Assembly (NCBI RefSeq): GCF_905171775.1
Contig: NC_053491.1
Location: forward strand, 401,040,838 to 401,104,837
From: Rana temporaria
Lineage: Eukaryota > Chordata > Amphibia > Anura > Ranidae
Direction of reading: 5' to 3'
Length of the DNA stretch: 64,000 nt
Below, in pieces: positions 54,990 to 64,000 of the stretch. The notes below the pieces were generated by a model, which did not search any database, was not told the origin of the DNA, and saw nothing but the letters and a program-made list of their open reading frames with translations. The stretch's first letter is position 1, and each line of letters starts with the position of its first letter. The position numbers and the translations under genes are program-made.

Positions 54990-55879
54990 TTTTGCATAAT
55001 GTGAAAGATGAAGTTACACTGAGTAAATAGATACCTAACATTTCACGCTTCAAAATTGCACACGCTCGTGGAATGGCGCCAAACTTCGGTACTTAAAAAT
55101 CTACATAGGCGATGCTTTCATTTTTTTTTACTGGTTACATGTTTTGAGTTACAGAGGAGGTCTAGGGCTAGAATTATTGCTCTCGCTCTAACGTTCGCAG
55201 CGATACCTCACATGTGTGGTTTAAACACCGTTTTCATATGTGGGCGGGACTCACATATGCGTTCACTTCTGCGTGCGAGCACACAGGGACAGGGGCACTT
55301 TCCTTTTTTTTATTATTGTTAATTTTACTTAATTTTTTTTTATTTTGACACTTTAAAAAAAAAATGTATCACTTTTATTCCTAAACATCCCTTGTATTAG
55401 GAATATGGCATAATCCGACCTCTTTACAGTGAGATATGGGGTCAATAAGACCCTACATCTCACCTCTAGGCTGGGAAGCCTAAAATAAAAAAATTAAAAG
55501 ATCACCGCTTCCTAGCCGAAGCAGCGCCTTTCTTTTGAATGCAGAGGCCAGGCGTGACGTCATAACATCGCGCCAACCATCTGGTCTGCCGGAAATCTCT
55601 ATGGTCAAGAACCGGGGCCGGCGGATCCATTCTATGACTCGCAGATCACTCAGGTGAGTTGGTAGAAGCACCAGAGAGCGGCGGGAGGGGGGGACGTCCC
55701 CTCTCACCGCCCATAAGAATGATCGAGCGGTGGAACAGCCGCTATGATTGTTCCTATGGTGTAGGGAATCACTGGCTGAAAACCGCAATATCTGAATGAT
55801 GCCTGTAGCTGCAGGCATCATTCAGATATACTACCACAAAGCCGAGGACGTCTTTAGACCTTAGGCGGTCGGCAAGAGG
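54990..55879. mobile_element. Right part of a TTAA-type repeat with a perfect hairpin
   Basis: TTAA at 55880-55883. Ends CCTTAGGCGGTCGGCAAGAGG. The hairpin ATATCTGAATGATGCCTG / CAGGCATCATTCAGATAT (55788-55805 and 55812-55829) is exact with a 6-bp loop. The left end was not found. Confidence 0.55.
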
Positions 55880-55914
55880 TTAAAGGACTTGTCAAAAACT
55901 CCTGTGTCTTTATT

Positions 55915-56200
55915 CACTTTGGTGAATGGATAGTACACCATACTCATTCATATAGTGGGGGGCGATCTGGCAGCTACTGACCCCCACAACCTCCCCCCCG
56001 GGTTGTGGGGAAAAGGCCCTTGTCTCCATCAATATGGGGCTTGCCTCAAAGCATTCCCTCATGTTGAGGACATGTGGTCTGGTATGATTCAGGCAGGGGG
56101 AAGTTGCTCGCTTATCCCCTCCCTTTCCTGAGCTGCTAGGCTGCATGCTCAGATAAGGGTCTGATATGGATTTTGGGGGGGATTCCAAACCCAAAGGTGA
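55915..56200 (+). repeat. Degraded relative of the palindromic-element arm
   Basis: Parallels the distal half of the 12.0-13.1-kb arm: TGGTGAATGGATAG, CATACTCATTCATATAG, GGTTGTGGGGAAAAGG, CATCAATATGGGG, CATGTTGAGGACATG and GGTCTGATATGGATTT appear in the same order. It is much more diverged than the neighbour at 56.4 kb. Confidence 0.65.
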
Positions 56201-56394
56201 TGACTCATCAGTTTTTAAGAATGCAGTTGCTAGCTTACCTGTCCACTCCTTAACAATCAACTATTCAAACTTTGTTAAAAAAAAACGCTAAATTCAAAAT
56301 GCAAAACGCATGTCAAAAAGGCATGAAAAAATGCATCACTTTTGTTTTTGGTACGGGTCCATTGAAGTCTATAATATGCAAAATGCAATCTGCT

Positions 56395-57445
56395 GTGGCT
56401 GGTGGGTGCACGTGGGTAGGCACCCACCACGTGGGTACCTGCCGGAGCATGATGGGACGGTGATGCCTATATAAATGGGATGCAAGGCGCGCTTTCATCA
56501 TTGCAGTGTCAAGAGGCGACGAGTCAACATCGGAAGAGGGGAGAAGAACAGAAGAGAAGAACCTGACGTCACAGAAGACCGCGATGGCTGCCTGCTAGTA
56601 ATTGAGCTAACACACAAAGATAGCAGGCAGCCAGCGCTGAAGAAGAAGGCACCGGACAGCTGCAGAAGAACCGGGGTTCGCCGAGTCAACAGCGGAGAGC
56701 GGCGGAGATAGAAGAAGACCCCCGGAGAGCGGAGAAGCCCCCCCCGGAGAGCGGAAGAAGAAACCCCCCCCGGGGAGTGGAAGAAGACCCCCGGAGAGTT
56801 GAAGAAGAAGAAGCCCCCCCTGGTATTAGAGCTAATAAAGAAGACAGGGGGGCCTCCGGAGCAGAATAATAAATTATTTTAAAAACCCTTGTGTTGTGTG
56901 TTTAATAACTTTTACTTTTTGCCTACAGGTGAATGGGTAGGGGTACGATGTACCCCATATCCATTCACTTAGGGTGGGGGGCTGGTATCTGGGGGCCCCC
57001 TTATTTGAGGGGACTCCCAGATTCCGATAAGCCCCCGCCCGCAGACCCCGACAACCAACGGCAAGGGTTGTCGGGAAGAGGTCCTGTCCTCATCAACATG
57101 GGGACAGGGTGCTCTGGGGTGGGGGGGCCCGCAGTGCGCCCCCCTGCCCCAGAGCACCCAACCCCCCCATGTTGAGGGCATGCGGCCTGGCACGGCTCAG
57201 GAGGGGGGAGGGGGCGCTCGCTCGTCCCCACTCCCATTCCTGACCGGCCGGGTAGCGTGCTTTGGATACGGGTCTTGTATGGATTGTAGGGGGACCCCTA
57301 CGTCGATTTTTCGGCGTAGGGGGGGTCTCCTTACAACCCATACCAGACCTAAGGGCCTGGTATGCTCCTGGGGGGGGAACCCATGCCGGTTTGGAATTTA
57401 AAAATTGCCGTGGAGTTCTCCCTCAGGAATGCATACCAAATGCCG
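56395..57445 (+). mobile_element. Single-arm relative of the palindromic element
   Basis: Collinear with the right arm (12.0-13.06 kb): GAGCATGATGGGAC, ATGCAAGGCGCGC, GAGTCAACATCGG, TGACGTCACAG, GAGCTAATAAAGAAGACAGG, GTGAATGGGTAGGGGTACGA, TTGTCGGGAAG, ATGTTGAGGGCATGC and CTTTGGATACGGGTCT occur in order. The opposite arm is missing; only a short palindrome (GGTGGGTGCACGTGGG / CCCACCACGTGGGTACC) marks where the axis would be. A ~50-bp block with inverted ends TGGCTGCCTGCTA / TAGCAGGCAGCCA (56584-56633) is extra. The 136-codon frame of the palindrome is not kept. Confidence 0.75.
56468..56571 (+). promoter_or_regulatory. Conserved TATA-like and CRE-like pair
   Basis: TATATAAA at 56468-56475 and TGACGTCA at 56564-56571, about 89 bp apart, as in both arms of the palindromic element. 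Conservation despite divergence around them suggests, but does not prove, a promoter. Confidence 0.35.
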
Positions 57446-57800
57446 TCGCTTGAATGGGCCTTTACAAGGTGTGACTAACTTTCCACATTGTAAAACCAGC
57501 CCTAGTTTTGCGCAAGCAAATCGGAACTTACGTAGAAATCACAGTGCTGAAAAGCTGATGAAACGCTTTGTGGATCTGCTTAAGTCCTCATTTGCATACT
57601 CAAAGCTGCATTTCCATGAGAAATGCCCCCAGCGGCGGATGCGGTACTGCATCCTAAGATCTGACCGTGTAAGTGTCTTACACATGTCAGATTTTCTGCC
57701 TAACTTTGGAAAAAGCCTTTTGAGGATCGTTTCCAAAGTTAGGCACAGACTGAACAGCAGTTCCGCCTGCGTATCTCTTTTGGGAATCAGGCCCTGTATT
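57446..57800. mobile_element. Diverged relative of the hairpin-rich MITE
   Basis: Ends TTGGGAATCAGGCCCTG, and has hairpins ATCTGACCGTGTAAGTG / TTACACATGTCAGAT (57657-57694) and CTGCCTAACTTTGGAAA / TTTCCAAAGTTAGGCA (57697-57745), like the 719-bp family. The left end is unclear. Confidence 0.5.
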
Positions 57801-58502
57801 TTTAAATGCTTGATTCAATACACATTATTATTTTGTGCTGTTGGTCCACCATAAAGTCATAACTTTATGGTGGACCAACAGCACAAAATAATTCAAAACC
57901 TTTTCAATGTAAAAGCACTAAAGGGGAGTCACAGAAAATCATGCTAAGGGATTCATTTGCAAATGTTCGATCCAAATGAAATAATTTCTTTTATCTTTTA
58001 CCCCCTTTTTTATTTCTCACTAAAAGCAATAAACCTAGAAAAAAAATGGAACTGTAACTTTTGACAATAAGTTATTTGCTTTATGTAAAAAAAAATAAAA
58101 GGAACATTTTAATTTACTACTGTCCTTCAGAAACATAATTTGTATACTGTATACAGTCTAGGTTAGAGCACAAAAAATATTAAAATGATGCATCATCCAA
58201 TGTCAATGCAGGTGACTAATCAACTGAAATGGTTACTGCAGCTAGTTGGCAACCTGCCTTTGTAAATAAAATCAAAAAAGATCAAGCTTTTACTAAAATT
58301 GCAGTAAGGAAAAAATCTAAGCGCATAAAATTCAAACTGTAGACAGGTAAATGTAATAGCTTATTGCGATTTTCTTACCAAAAATATGTAGAAGAATAGG
58401 TATCGGCCAGTCATAATAAGTAGTCCAGTCATTTTCATAAAAAAATATTTATATATTTTAACCCGGACCATTTTGTTGCTAAATGACTGGGCCACTTATT
58501 AT
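57801..58502. other. AT-rich non-coding stretch
   Basis: A 25-bp-arm inverted repeat, GTGCTGTTGGTCCACCATAAAG / CTTTATGGTGGACCAACAGCAC, lies at 57834-57884. Otherwise nothing recognised. Confidence 0.5.
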
Positions 58503-58870
58503 TAGGGTTGTCCCGATACCACTTTTTTAGGACCGAGTACAACTACCGATACTTTTTATCAAGTACTCGCTGATACCGATTACCGATACTTTTTTAAAAT
58601 CTCATGTGACAGTGGCACATGTGTCAGTAGTTTTTTTTTTTACAATTTGTTTTTTTTTACAATTTGTTTATTTATTTTTTACAATGCTTCCTTCCCTGGG
58701 GGGGGGGGGTGAACAGTGTCAGTGTGTTTTTATTTTTATTTTTTTACAATTATTTTTTTTTATTATTTATTGCAATTCCTTTTTACATATCAGGAATATG
58801 AAGTGTTGGGGTAACAAACACTTTAACTCATAGTGTGCTTCTTCTTTTTTCTTTTTTTTTTTTTTTACAA
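58503..58870. mobile_element. hAT-like end fragment
   Basis: TAGGGTTGTCCCGATACC followed by words like ACCGAGTAC and ACCGATAC resembles the start of a widespread vertebrate hAT-type element. The rest is T-rich. No right end. Confidence 0.4.
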
Positions 58871-59350
58871 AGTGTCTGGTTTCCTGGAATTCAGCTTTAA
58901 GCCCCAATAGCACTTAAAAAAATAACTGATAATAAGCTGATGATTATGAAAAAATAGGTGTGATAGTAAAAGTTGACAAGCTCTTAGAAATTCAGTAGTC
59001 ACAATTAAAAGTCTAGGCAGATATGGACTGTGGTTTTGTATACCAAAAGCCAAAGGTTTTTCCTTTTGCTTTGGATAGAATAGTAAAAGAGTAGGGCCTT
59101 CTGTTTTTTACTGTTGTCTGCATGCTCACTGGGGAAATTCACTTTCTATTTGTCTTGGTGTCTAGCTCATTCAATACCCTGAACCGTAACAGCAGGCTGC
59201 AGGAGATCTTTTGGCGATGAATGGAACAAACTATATTCTTTTTTCATAAGAAACTTTATTACTACCTCACCAAGTCAACATACAATATATCGGAACATCA
59301 ATAGGACATACAAATAGGATAAGTAGGACACCCAATAATAAGCTAACAAC

Positions 59351-59869
59351 CAGTGTTAATTTAGTCGACTAAATGAATACTATTTTAGTCGACTAAAATA
59401 CAACTAAAACTCAAACTATAACGATTGAGATGACTAAAATATGACTAAAACTAAAATGGCATTTTATTTAAAAGACTAAAATGGGACTAAAACTAAAATA
59501 GCATTTTAGTCAAAAGACTAAGACTAAAACTAAATTGAAATTTGACTTCAAAATTAACATTGGTCTGTAGTGCATGTTCATACTTCAATACTATAAATAA
59601 TAACATATCCGATTTTTCACTCCAGCAGTATATAATGAGTTTGGAAATTGTAGAGAAATGTTAACTAATGCATTACAATTTAATTACACCCATTAGATTT
59701 TAGACGACTAAAATTAGTTTTAGTCGACTAAAATGTACTGGAGATTTAGTCGACTAAATACGACTAAAACTAAAACAATTGCAGAAGACTAAAATGGGAC
59801 TAAAACTAAAATGCCATTTTAGTCCTAAGACTAAAACTAAATCGAAATTTGTTGCAAAAATTAACACTG
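59351..59869. mobile_element. hAT MITE, 519 bp, CTAACAAC duplication
   Basis: Exact 8-bp duplication CTAACAAC at 59343-59350 and 59870-59877. Ends CAGTGTTAATTT inverted on both sides. The interior is dominated by repeats of TTTAGTCGACTAAA and GACTAAAACTAAAAT, so subterminal motifs are dense, as in hAT transposase binding sites. Confidence 0.92.
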
Positions 59870-60029
59870 CTAACAACCCCCTTGCCCAACAAGGTGAAGT
59901 GATTATAATACAATCATAAACAAAGCAATCCCACACAATCAGATAAAGTTAGGTCACAGGAGAAACTAGACTGGAACAAACTATAATCTGGTTACAAACT
60001 GTTTAATTATTATTAATGAAAAAATTTAA

Positions 60030-60385
60030 AGGGGTTGGAAAAGTTCCATTTTTTATTTTCTATATAGGTTCCTTTGGGCCCTTTCACACGGGTGGACCAT
60101 ATGGGTCCTCTTGACAGTTTTTTAGGTGGACCTGAACGGGCGCTCCATGCTCCTCTATGGAGCCACGGATGTCAGCAGTGACATGCCTGCTGACATCCAA
60201 CCCGCTCCGATCCGCCAAAGTGTGACAGAGGAAAACCCTATTTTCGATCTGTCTGGCAGATCGGATGACAACGGTCCATCATCATCCGATCCCCCATAGA
60301 GGAGAGTGGCGCTCTGATAGGTCGGTCCCTGCACAGTGTGCAGAGACCGACCTTTCATCTGCCTGCTCATCGGGGATCGATGGAG
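60030..60385. mobile_element. Two joined MITE fragments
   Basis: 60030-60074 matches the left arm of the TTAA MITE at 34950. It then switches to GGGCCCTTTCACACGGGTGG (60076), a common hAT-type MITE start. The second runs to the CR1-like sequence at about 60386. Neither has its right end. Confidence 0.5.
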
Positions 60386-60697
60386 ACTTAGACTGGGAGA
60401 GAATGGGCACAGAACAGACATGGGAATTCTTCAAAAAGACTGTTTGGGACCTCACTGCAAAGTATATTCCCATGGGCAATACGTTTAAAAGGCTAAAAAT
60501 AAAACTCACAATCAAAGTTAAAAAATCTATAAACAATAAGAAAAGAGCTTATAAAAATGAAGGCACACTAGTGTCATTTAAATGTTACAAAGAATATAAC
60601 AGAAAATGTAAAAAGGAAATCAAGGATGCAAAAACTCAAAACAAACAACAGATTGCAAAATATAGTAGGACAAACCCCCAAAAATTATTCAAATATA
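60386..60697 (+). pseudogene. CR1-like ORF2, linker before RT
   Basis: Encodes TWEFFKKTVWDLTAKYIPMG, KKRAYKN and NPQKLFKYI, characteristic of the segment between endonuclease and RT in CR1-group LINEs. It breaks at the element starting near 60698. Confidence 0.75.
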
Positions 60698-60807
60698 TTT
60701 TCCGGCGTATAAGACGACTTTTTGGATGCAAAAAAATGCATCCAAAGTCGGGGGTCGTCTTATACGCCGGGTACGGTCTCCGTGCAGCTGCGATCGATCA
60801 TAATTTC

Positions 60808-61018
60808 AAAGCCGCGCCGTCTTCTCAGCTTGTCCTGTGATTGGCGGAACACAAAACTTCCCAGCAGCGCCTCTGTTCTGTGTTCCGCCTATCACGGATG
60901 CCTTCTCATCCTCGGACGAGATGAGAAGGCATCCTTGATTGGCGGAACACAGAACAGAGGCGCTACTGGGAAAATTTGTGTTCCGCCAATCACAGGACAC
61001 GCTGAGAAGACGGCGCGG
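60808..61018. repeat. Inverted repeat, ~105-bp arms
   Basis: GCCGCGCCGTCTTCTCAGC (60811) pairs with GCTGAGAAGACGGCGCGGC (61001). GATTGGCGGAACACA, GCGCCTCTGTTCTGTGTTCC and GGATGCCTTCTCATC also have mirror partners, with the centre near 60914. Confidence 0.85.
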
Positions 61019-61082
61019 CTTTGAAATCATGGATGCTCGCAGCAGACGGAGACTGTCACCGGCCTGCAAAACGTGAGTGATG

Positions 61083-61437
61083 GCACAGTGGGGGGGAAAG
61101 TGGGGGAAAGTGATGGCACTGTGTGGGCAAGTAATGTGATGGCACTGTGGGGGCAAGTAATGTGATGGCACTGTGGGGGCAAGAAATGTGATGGCACTGT
61201 GGGGGCAAGTAATGTGATGGCACTGTGGGGGCAAGTAATGTGATGGCACTGTGGGGGCATGTAATGTGATGGCACTGTGGGGGCATGTAATGTGATGGCA
61301 CTGTGGGGGCATGTAATGTGATGGCACTGTGGGGGCATGTAATGGCACAGTGGGGGCATGTAATGGCACAGTGGGGGCATGTAATGGCACAGTGGGGCAT
61401 GTAATGGCATAGTGGGGCATGTAATGGCATAGTGAGG
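61083..61437. repeat. 26-bp minisatellite shortening to ~21 bp
   Basis: Units GTGATGGCACTGTGGGGGCA plus AGTAAT for the first eight or so copies, then 21-22-bp forms without GTGATG. Frames on the minus strand up to 204 codons are repeat-derived. Confidence 0.9.
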
Positions 61438-61602
61438 CTTGAAAAAAGCCTGTTTCTGTCAGCGGTTGTTTCTGTCAGCAGTTGTTCTGGCTACCCCTCA
61501 GCTTCCAGAAAGACTAGTAGGAAGGGGGTAGTCTTATACGGCGAGTATATCCCAAAACCAAAATTTTTCCTGGAAAATTAGGGGGTCGTCTTATACGCCG
61601 AG

Positions 61603-61986
61603 TCAGGTCTGAGCATGTAGGCCCTTTACAAAATAATCTAGAGTGGGTGACTGGGGACAAAGAGAAGGCTAATTTATTAAATACTTTCTTCAGCTCTGTG
61701 TATACAATGGAGCATGGGGGAACTCATGTCTATAATGGGGGTGGTATTGACACAGCCCCAAATATGCACAATGGCTCAAAAGTGATATGGTCCAGAAATA
61801 TTTAGACAGAATAAAGGTGGATAAAGCACCAGGACCAGATGGCATCCACCCACGGATCCTAAAAGAATTGAGCTCTGTAATGTCAAAGCTATTGTATCTA
61901 ATTTTAAGGGACTCATTAATGACGGGAATAGTACCACTGGATTGGCACAGTGCGAACGTGGTGCCTATATTTAAAGAGGGAACAAG
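61603..61986 (+). pseudogene. CR1-like ORF2, N-terminal RT part
   Basis: Encodes LEWVTGDKEKANLLNTFFSS, then after a frameshift near 61780 QKYLDRIKVDKAPGPDGIHP and VVPIFKEG, the conserved start of the RT domain in CR1-group LINEs. Interrupted at 61987 by a MITE; the next residues, SLPSNYRPVSLTS, follow at 62720. Confidence 0.82.
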
Positions 61987-62716
61987 GGGCCAGATTCAGA
62001 GAGAAATACGTTACTCCACGGCGGCGTAACATATCCCATTTACGTTACACCGCCGCAGGTTTACAACGTAAGTGCCTGATTCACAAAGCTCTTACCTGTA
62101 AACTTGCGGCGGTGTAACGTAATTCCGCTTGGCGCAAGCCCGCCTAATTCAAATGGGGCGGGCACCATTTAAATTAGGCGCGTTCCCGCGCCGAACGTTC
62201 TGCGCATGCTCCATGTTAAAATTTCCCGACGTGCTTTGCGCGAAATTACGGCGCCCCGATGTTTTTTTTTGAACTGCGACGTGCGTAACGGCGTTTCGTA
62301 TTCCCGGACGTCTTCCGCAAAAAAAAAAGAATTCGAAATTTGACGCGGGAACGACGGCCATACTTTAACATGGCTGATCTAAAGATAAGCCATGTTAAAG
62401 CAGGTGTAACTTTGCGACGGGAAAAAACGACTAGCAACGACGTACGAGATTGCGACGAACGTGCAGATCTTCGTGGACCGCCGTAACTAGTCATTTGCAT
62501 ATTCTACGCCGACCGCATTGGAATCGCCACCTAGCGGCCGGCCTAGAATTGCATCCTAAGATCCGACGGTGTAAGTCAATTACACCTGTCGGATCTTAGG
62601 GCTATCTATGCGTAACTGATTCTATGAATCAGCCGCATAGTTAGGACGGGCGCATCACAGAGATACGACGGCGTATCAGGAGATACGCCGTCGTATCTCT
62701 TCTGTGAATCTGGCCC
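61987..62716. mobile_element. Hairpin-rich MITE, copy 4, 730 bp
   Basis: Ends GGGCCAGATTCAGAG and, reverse complemented, GGGCCAGATTCACAG. Flanks AA...AA restore the LINE reading GTKSLPSNYRP exactly if 2 bp were duplicated. Three hairpins near the right end match copy 1, including GATACGACGGCGTAT / ATACGCCGTCGTATC. Confidence 0.85.
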
Positions 62717-63860
62717 AAAGTCTTTACCAAGTAACTATAGACCTGTTAGTTTAACTTCTATAGTTGGGAAGATACTGGAGCATTTAATAAAAGACTATAT
62801 AGACAAGTTTTTGCTGGAAAAGCAACAGACAGCATGGATTCATGAAAGACAGAAGTTGTCAGACAAACCTGATTTCCTTTTATGAAGAGGTAAGTAAAAC
62901 CTTGGACAGAGGGGTGGCGGTGGACGTGGTATACTTGGATTTTGCAAAAGCGTTCGATACAGTTCCCCCCACACGGCTCATGTGTAAGGTAAAGTCTACA
63001 GGATTGGAAATATCAGTTTGTAAATGGATAGATAACTGTCTAAAAGACAGAAGTCAGAGAGTAATGGTTAATGATTCTTACTCTGAATGGTCTAAGGTTA
63101 TCAGTGATGTACCCCAAGGTTCAGTTTTGGGACCCTTACTTTTTAATATCTTTATAAATGATATTGGGTCTGAGATCAAAAGTAAAATTTCTGTCTTTGC
63201 AGATGACACCAAGCTATGCAGTGGATCAACATCCTTACAGGATGTCTCTACTTTGGGCGACTATGTGGCAGATGAGGTTTAATGTTGATAAATGTAAAGT
63301 TATGCACTTGGGCGCTAAGAATATGCATGCATCATACATGCTAGGAGGTGTACAACTGGGGGAATCCGTAGTGGAGAAGGATCTGGGAGTTTTGGTAGAT
63401 CATAAGCTCAATAATAGCATACAATGCCAAGCTGCGGTTTCCAAAGCGAGCAAAGTCCTTTCTTGTATAAGGAGAGGTATGGACTCCAGAGGGAGAGATA
63501 TATTTTTGCCCCATTTAAATCATTAGCAAGACCTCATCTGGAATACGCAGTTCAGTTTTGGGCACCAGTTCTCAAAAAGGATATCGAGAAACTGAACAAA
63601 GTGCAGAGAAGGGCAACCAAACTGATAAGAGGCAAGATTAGAGGAACTGAATTTATTCACTCTTCAGAAGAGAAGAATAGGGGGGATATGATCAACATGT
63701 ACAAATACATAAGGGTTCCAAATAGTGAACTTGGTGTTGAGTTATTCACTTTACGGTCAACACTGAGGACAAGGGGGCACTCTTTACGTCTAGAGGAAAA
63801 GAGATTTCATCTCCAAATACGGAAAGGTTTCTTCACAGAGTGGGAAAATGTGGAATAGAC
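62717..63860 (+). pseudogene. CR1-like ORF2, RT core and C-terminus
   Basis: Encodes SNYRPVSLTSIVGKILEHLI, then after a frameshift near 62822 RQHGFMKDRSCQTNLIS, YLDFAKAFDTVPP (motif A), DVPQGSVLGPLLFNIFIND (motif B) and VFADDTKL (motif C). A short deletion near 63250, relative to the 28.4-kb copy, removes about 10 residues and shifts frame. LARPHLEYAVQFWAPVL and VQRRATKLIRG follow. The catalytic residues survive but at least three frameshifts kill it. Confidence 0.86.
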
Positions 63861-63933
63861 TCCCTCCAGAGGTGGTTATGGCCAGCTCAGTAGATTGCTT
63901 TAAGAAAGGCCTGGATACTTTCCTAAATGTACA

Positions 63934-64000
63934 TGTAGCGCCCCCTTACTTTCAGTATGGGCACTACGCTAAAGTTAGTGGGGAATGGGAGAGTTATTTT
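63934..64000. other. Unknown element start at window edge
   Basis: The CR1-like sequence stops abruptly and TGTAGCGCCCCCTTACTTTC begins. A TG start is compatible with an LTR, but 67 bp cannot settle it. Confidence 0.25.

Larger units (their letters stand above)
60698..61602. mobile_element. DNA element with CGGCGTATAAGACGAC ends, inverted repeat and minisatellite
   Basis: Left end CGGCGTATAAGACGACTTTT and right end GTCGTCTTATACGCCG are inverse, with a subterminal extra copy at each side (60757 and 61528). Inside come a ~105-bp-arm inverted repeat (60808-61018) and a 26-bp minisatellite. It lies within the CR1-like ORF2. No target duplication could be fixed. Confidence 0.75.
60386..63934 (+). 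mobile_element. CR1-like LINE, copy 2, with two nested DNA elements
   Basis: LINE segments at 60386-60697, about 61603-61986 and 62717-63934 rejoin into one ORF2 once two nested elements are removed. It extends farther 5' than the 28.4-kb copy, but its endonuclease is absent. The 3' end is cut by unrelated DNA beginning TGTAGCGCCCCC at 63934. Confidence 0.85.

Noticed and set aside
60806..61430. Minus-strand His/Cys/Pro-rich frames of 124-204 codons
   Set aside because: Translation of the 26-bp minisatellite and adjoining inverted repeat.

Overview
This 64 kb window looks like gene-poor nuclear DNA from a frog, most likely a true frog (Ranidae) or close relative. The basis is the mix of repeats: an L1/Tx1-group LINE, CR1-like LINEs, several hAT-like and TTAA-target elements, and TTA-target MITEs with 'CGTACACACGATC'-type ends, all of which I associate with ranid genomes. 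No host protein-coding exon, rRNA or tRNA gene could be supported. A 200-base run of N lies at 34450-34649.

Layout. 0-7.7 kb: AT-rich background, one short MITE, a 23-bp minisatellite beside an inverted repeat (5.56-6.17 kb), an L1-like 3' tail and a MITE. 7.78-16.67 kb: one complete minus-strand L1/Tx1-group retrotransposon with a 17-bp target-site duplication, ORF1, and an ORF2 carrying endonuclease, reverse transcriptase and a Cys/His-rich end. Its ORF2 is split by a 2.36-kb insertion made almost entirely of two ~1.09-kb inverted arms. 18.3-26.1 kb: two related hAT-like elements in opposite orientation, each with an inverted repeat and a ~30-bp minisatellite, with three MITEs near or between them. 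27.1-30.0 kb: a TTAA-flanked element, then a MITE split by a 5'-truncated CR1-like LINE. 31-32 kb: a G-rich minisatellite. 35-40 kb: TTAA-type repeats, a perfect-looking foldback, a hAT-type element with a G-rich minisatellite, and a 15-bp minisatellite. 42-46 kb: a 719-bp hairpin-rich MITE and a 2.2-kb hAT-like element. 47-54 kb: more MITEs, a palindrome split by a second 719-bp MITE, and a second TTAA-flanked element. 55-58 kb: two diverged single-arm relatives of the 2.36-kb palindromic insertion. 59-64 kb: a hAT MITE, then a second CR1-like LINE on the plus strand interrupted by two DNA elements and by an unknown element starting at the window edge.

The pieces do not form a pathway. They record layered insertions whose relative ages can be read from nesting and target-site duplications. 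The two most interesting themes are (1) the palindromic element at 10865-13228, whose arms carry mirror-image TATA, CRE-like and poly(A)-like sequences that recur in a diverged relative at 56.4-57.4 kb, and (2) a recurrent design in which otherwise different DNA elements pair an inverted repeat with a minisatellite. Family names are from memory of motifs and were not checked against a repeat library.
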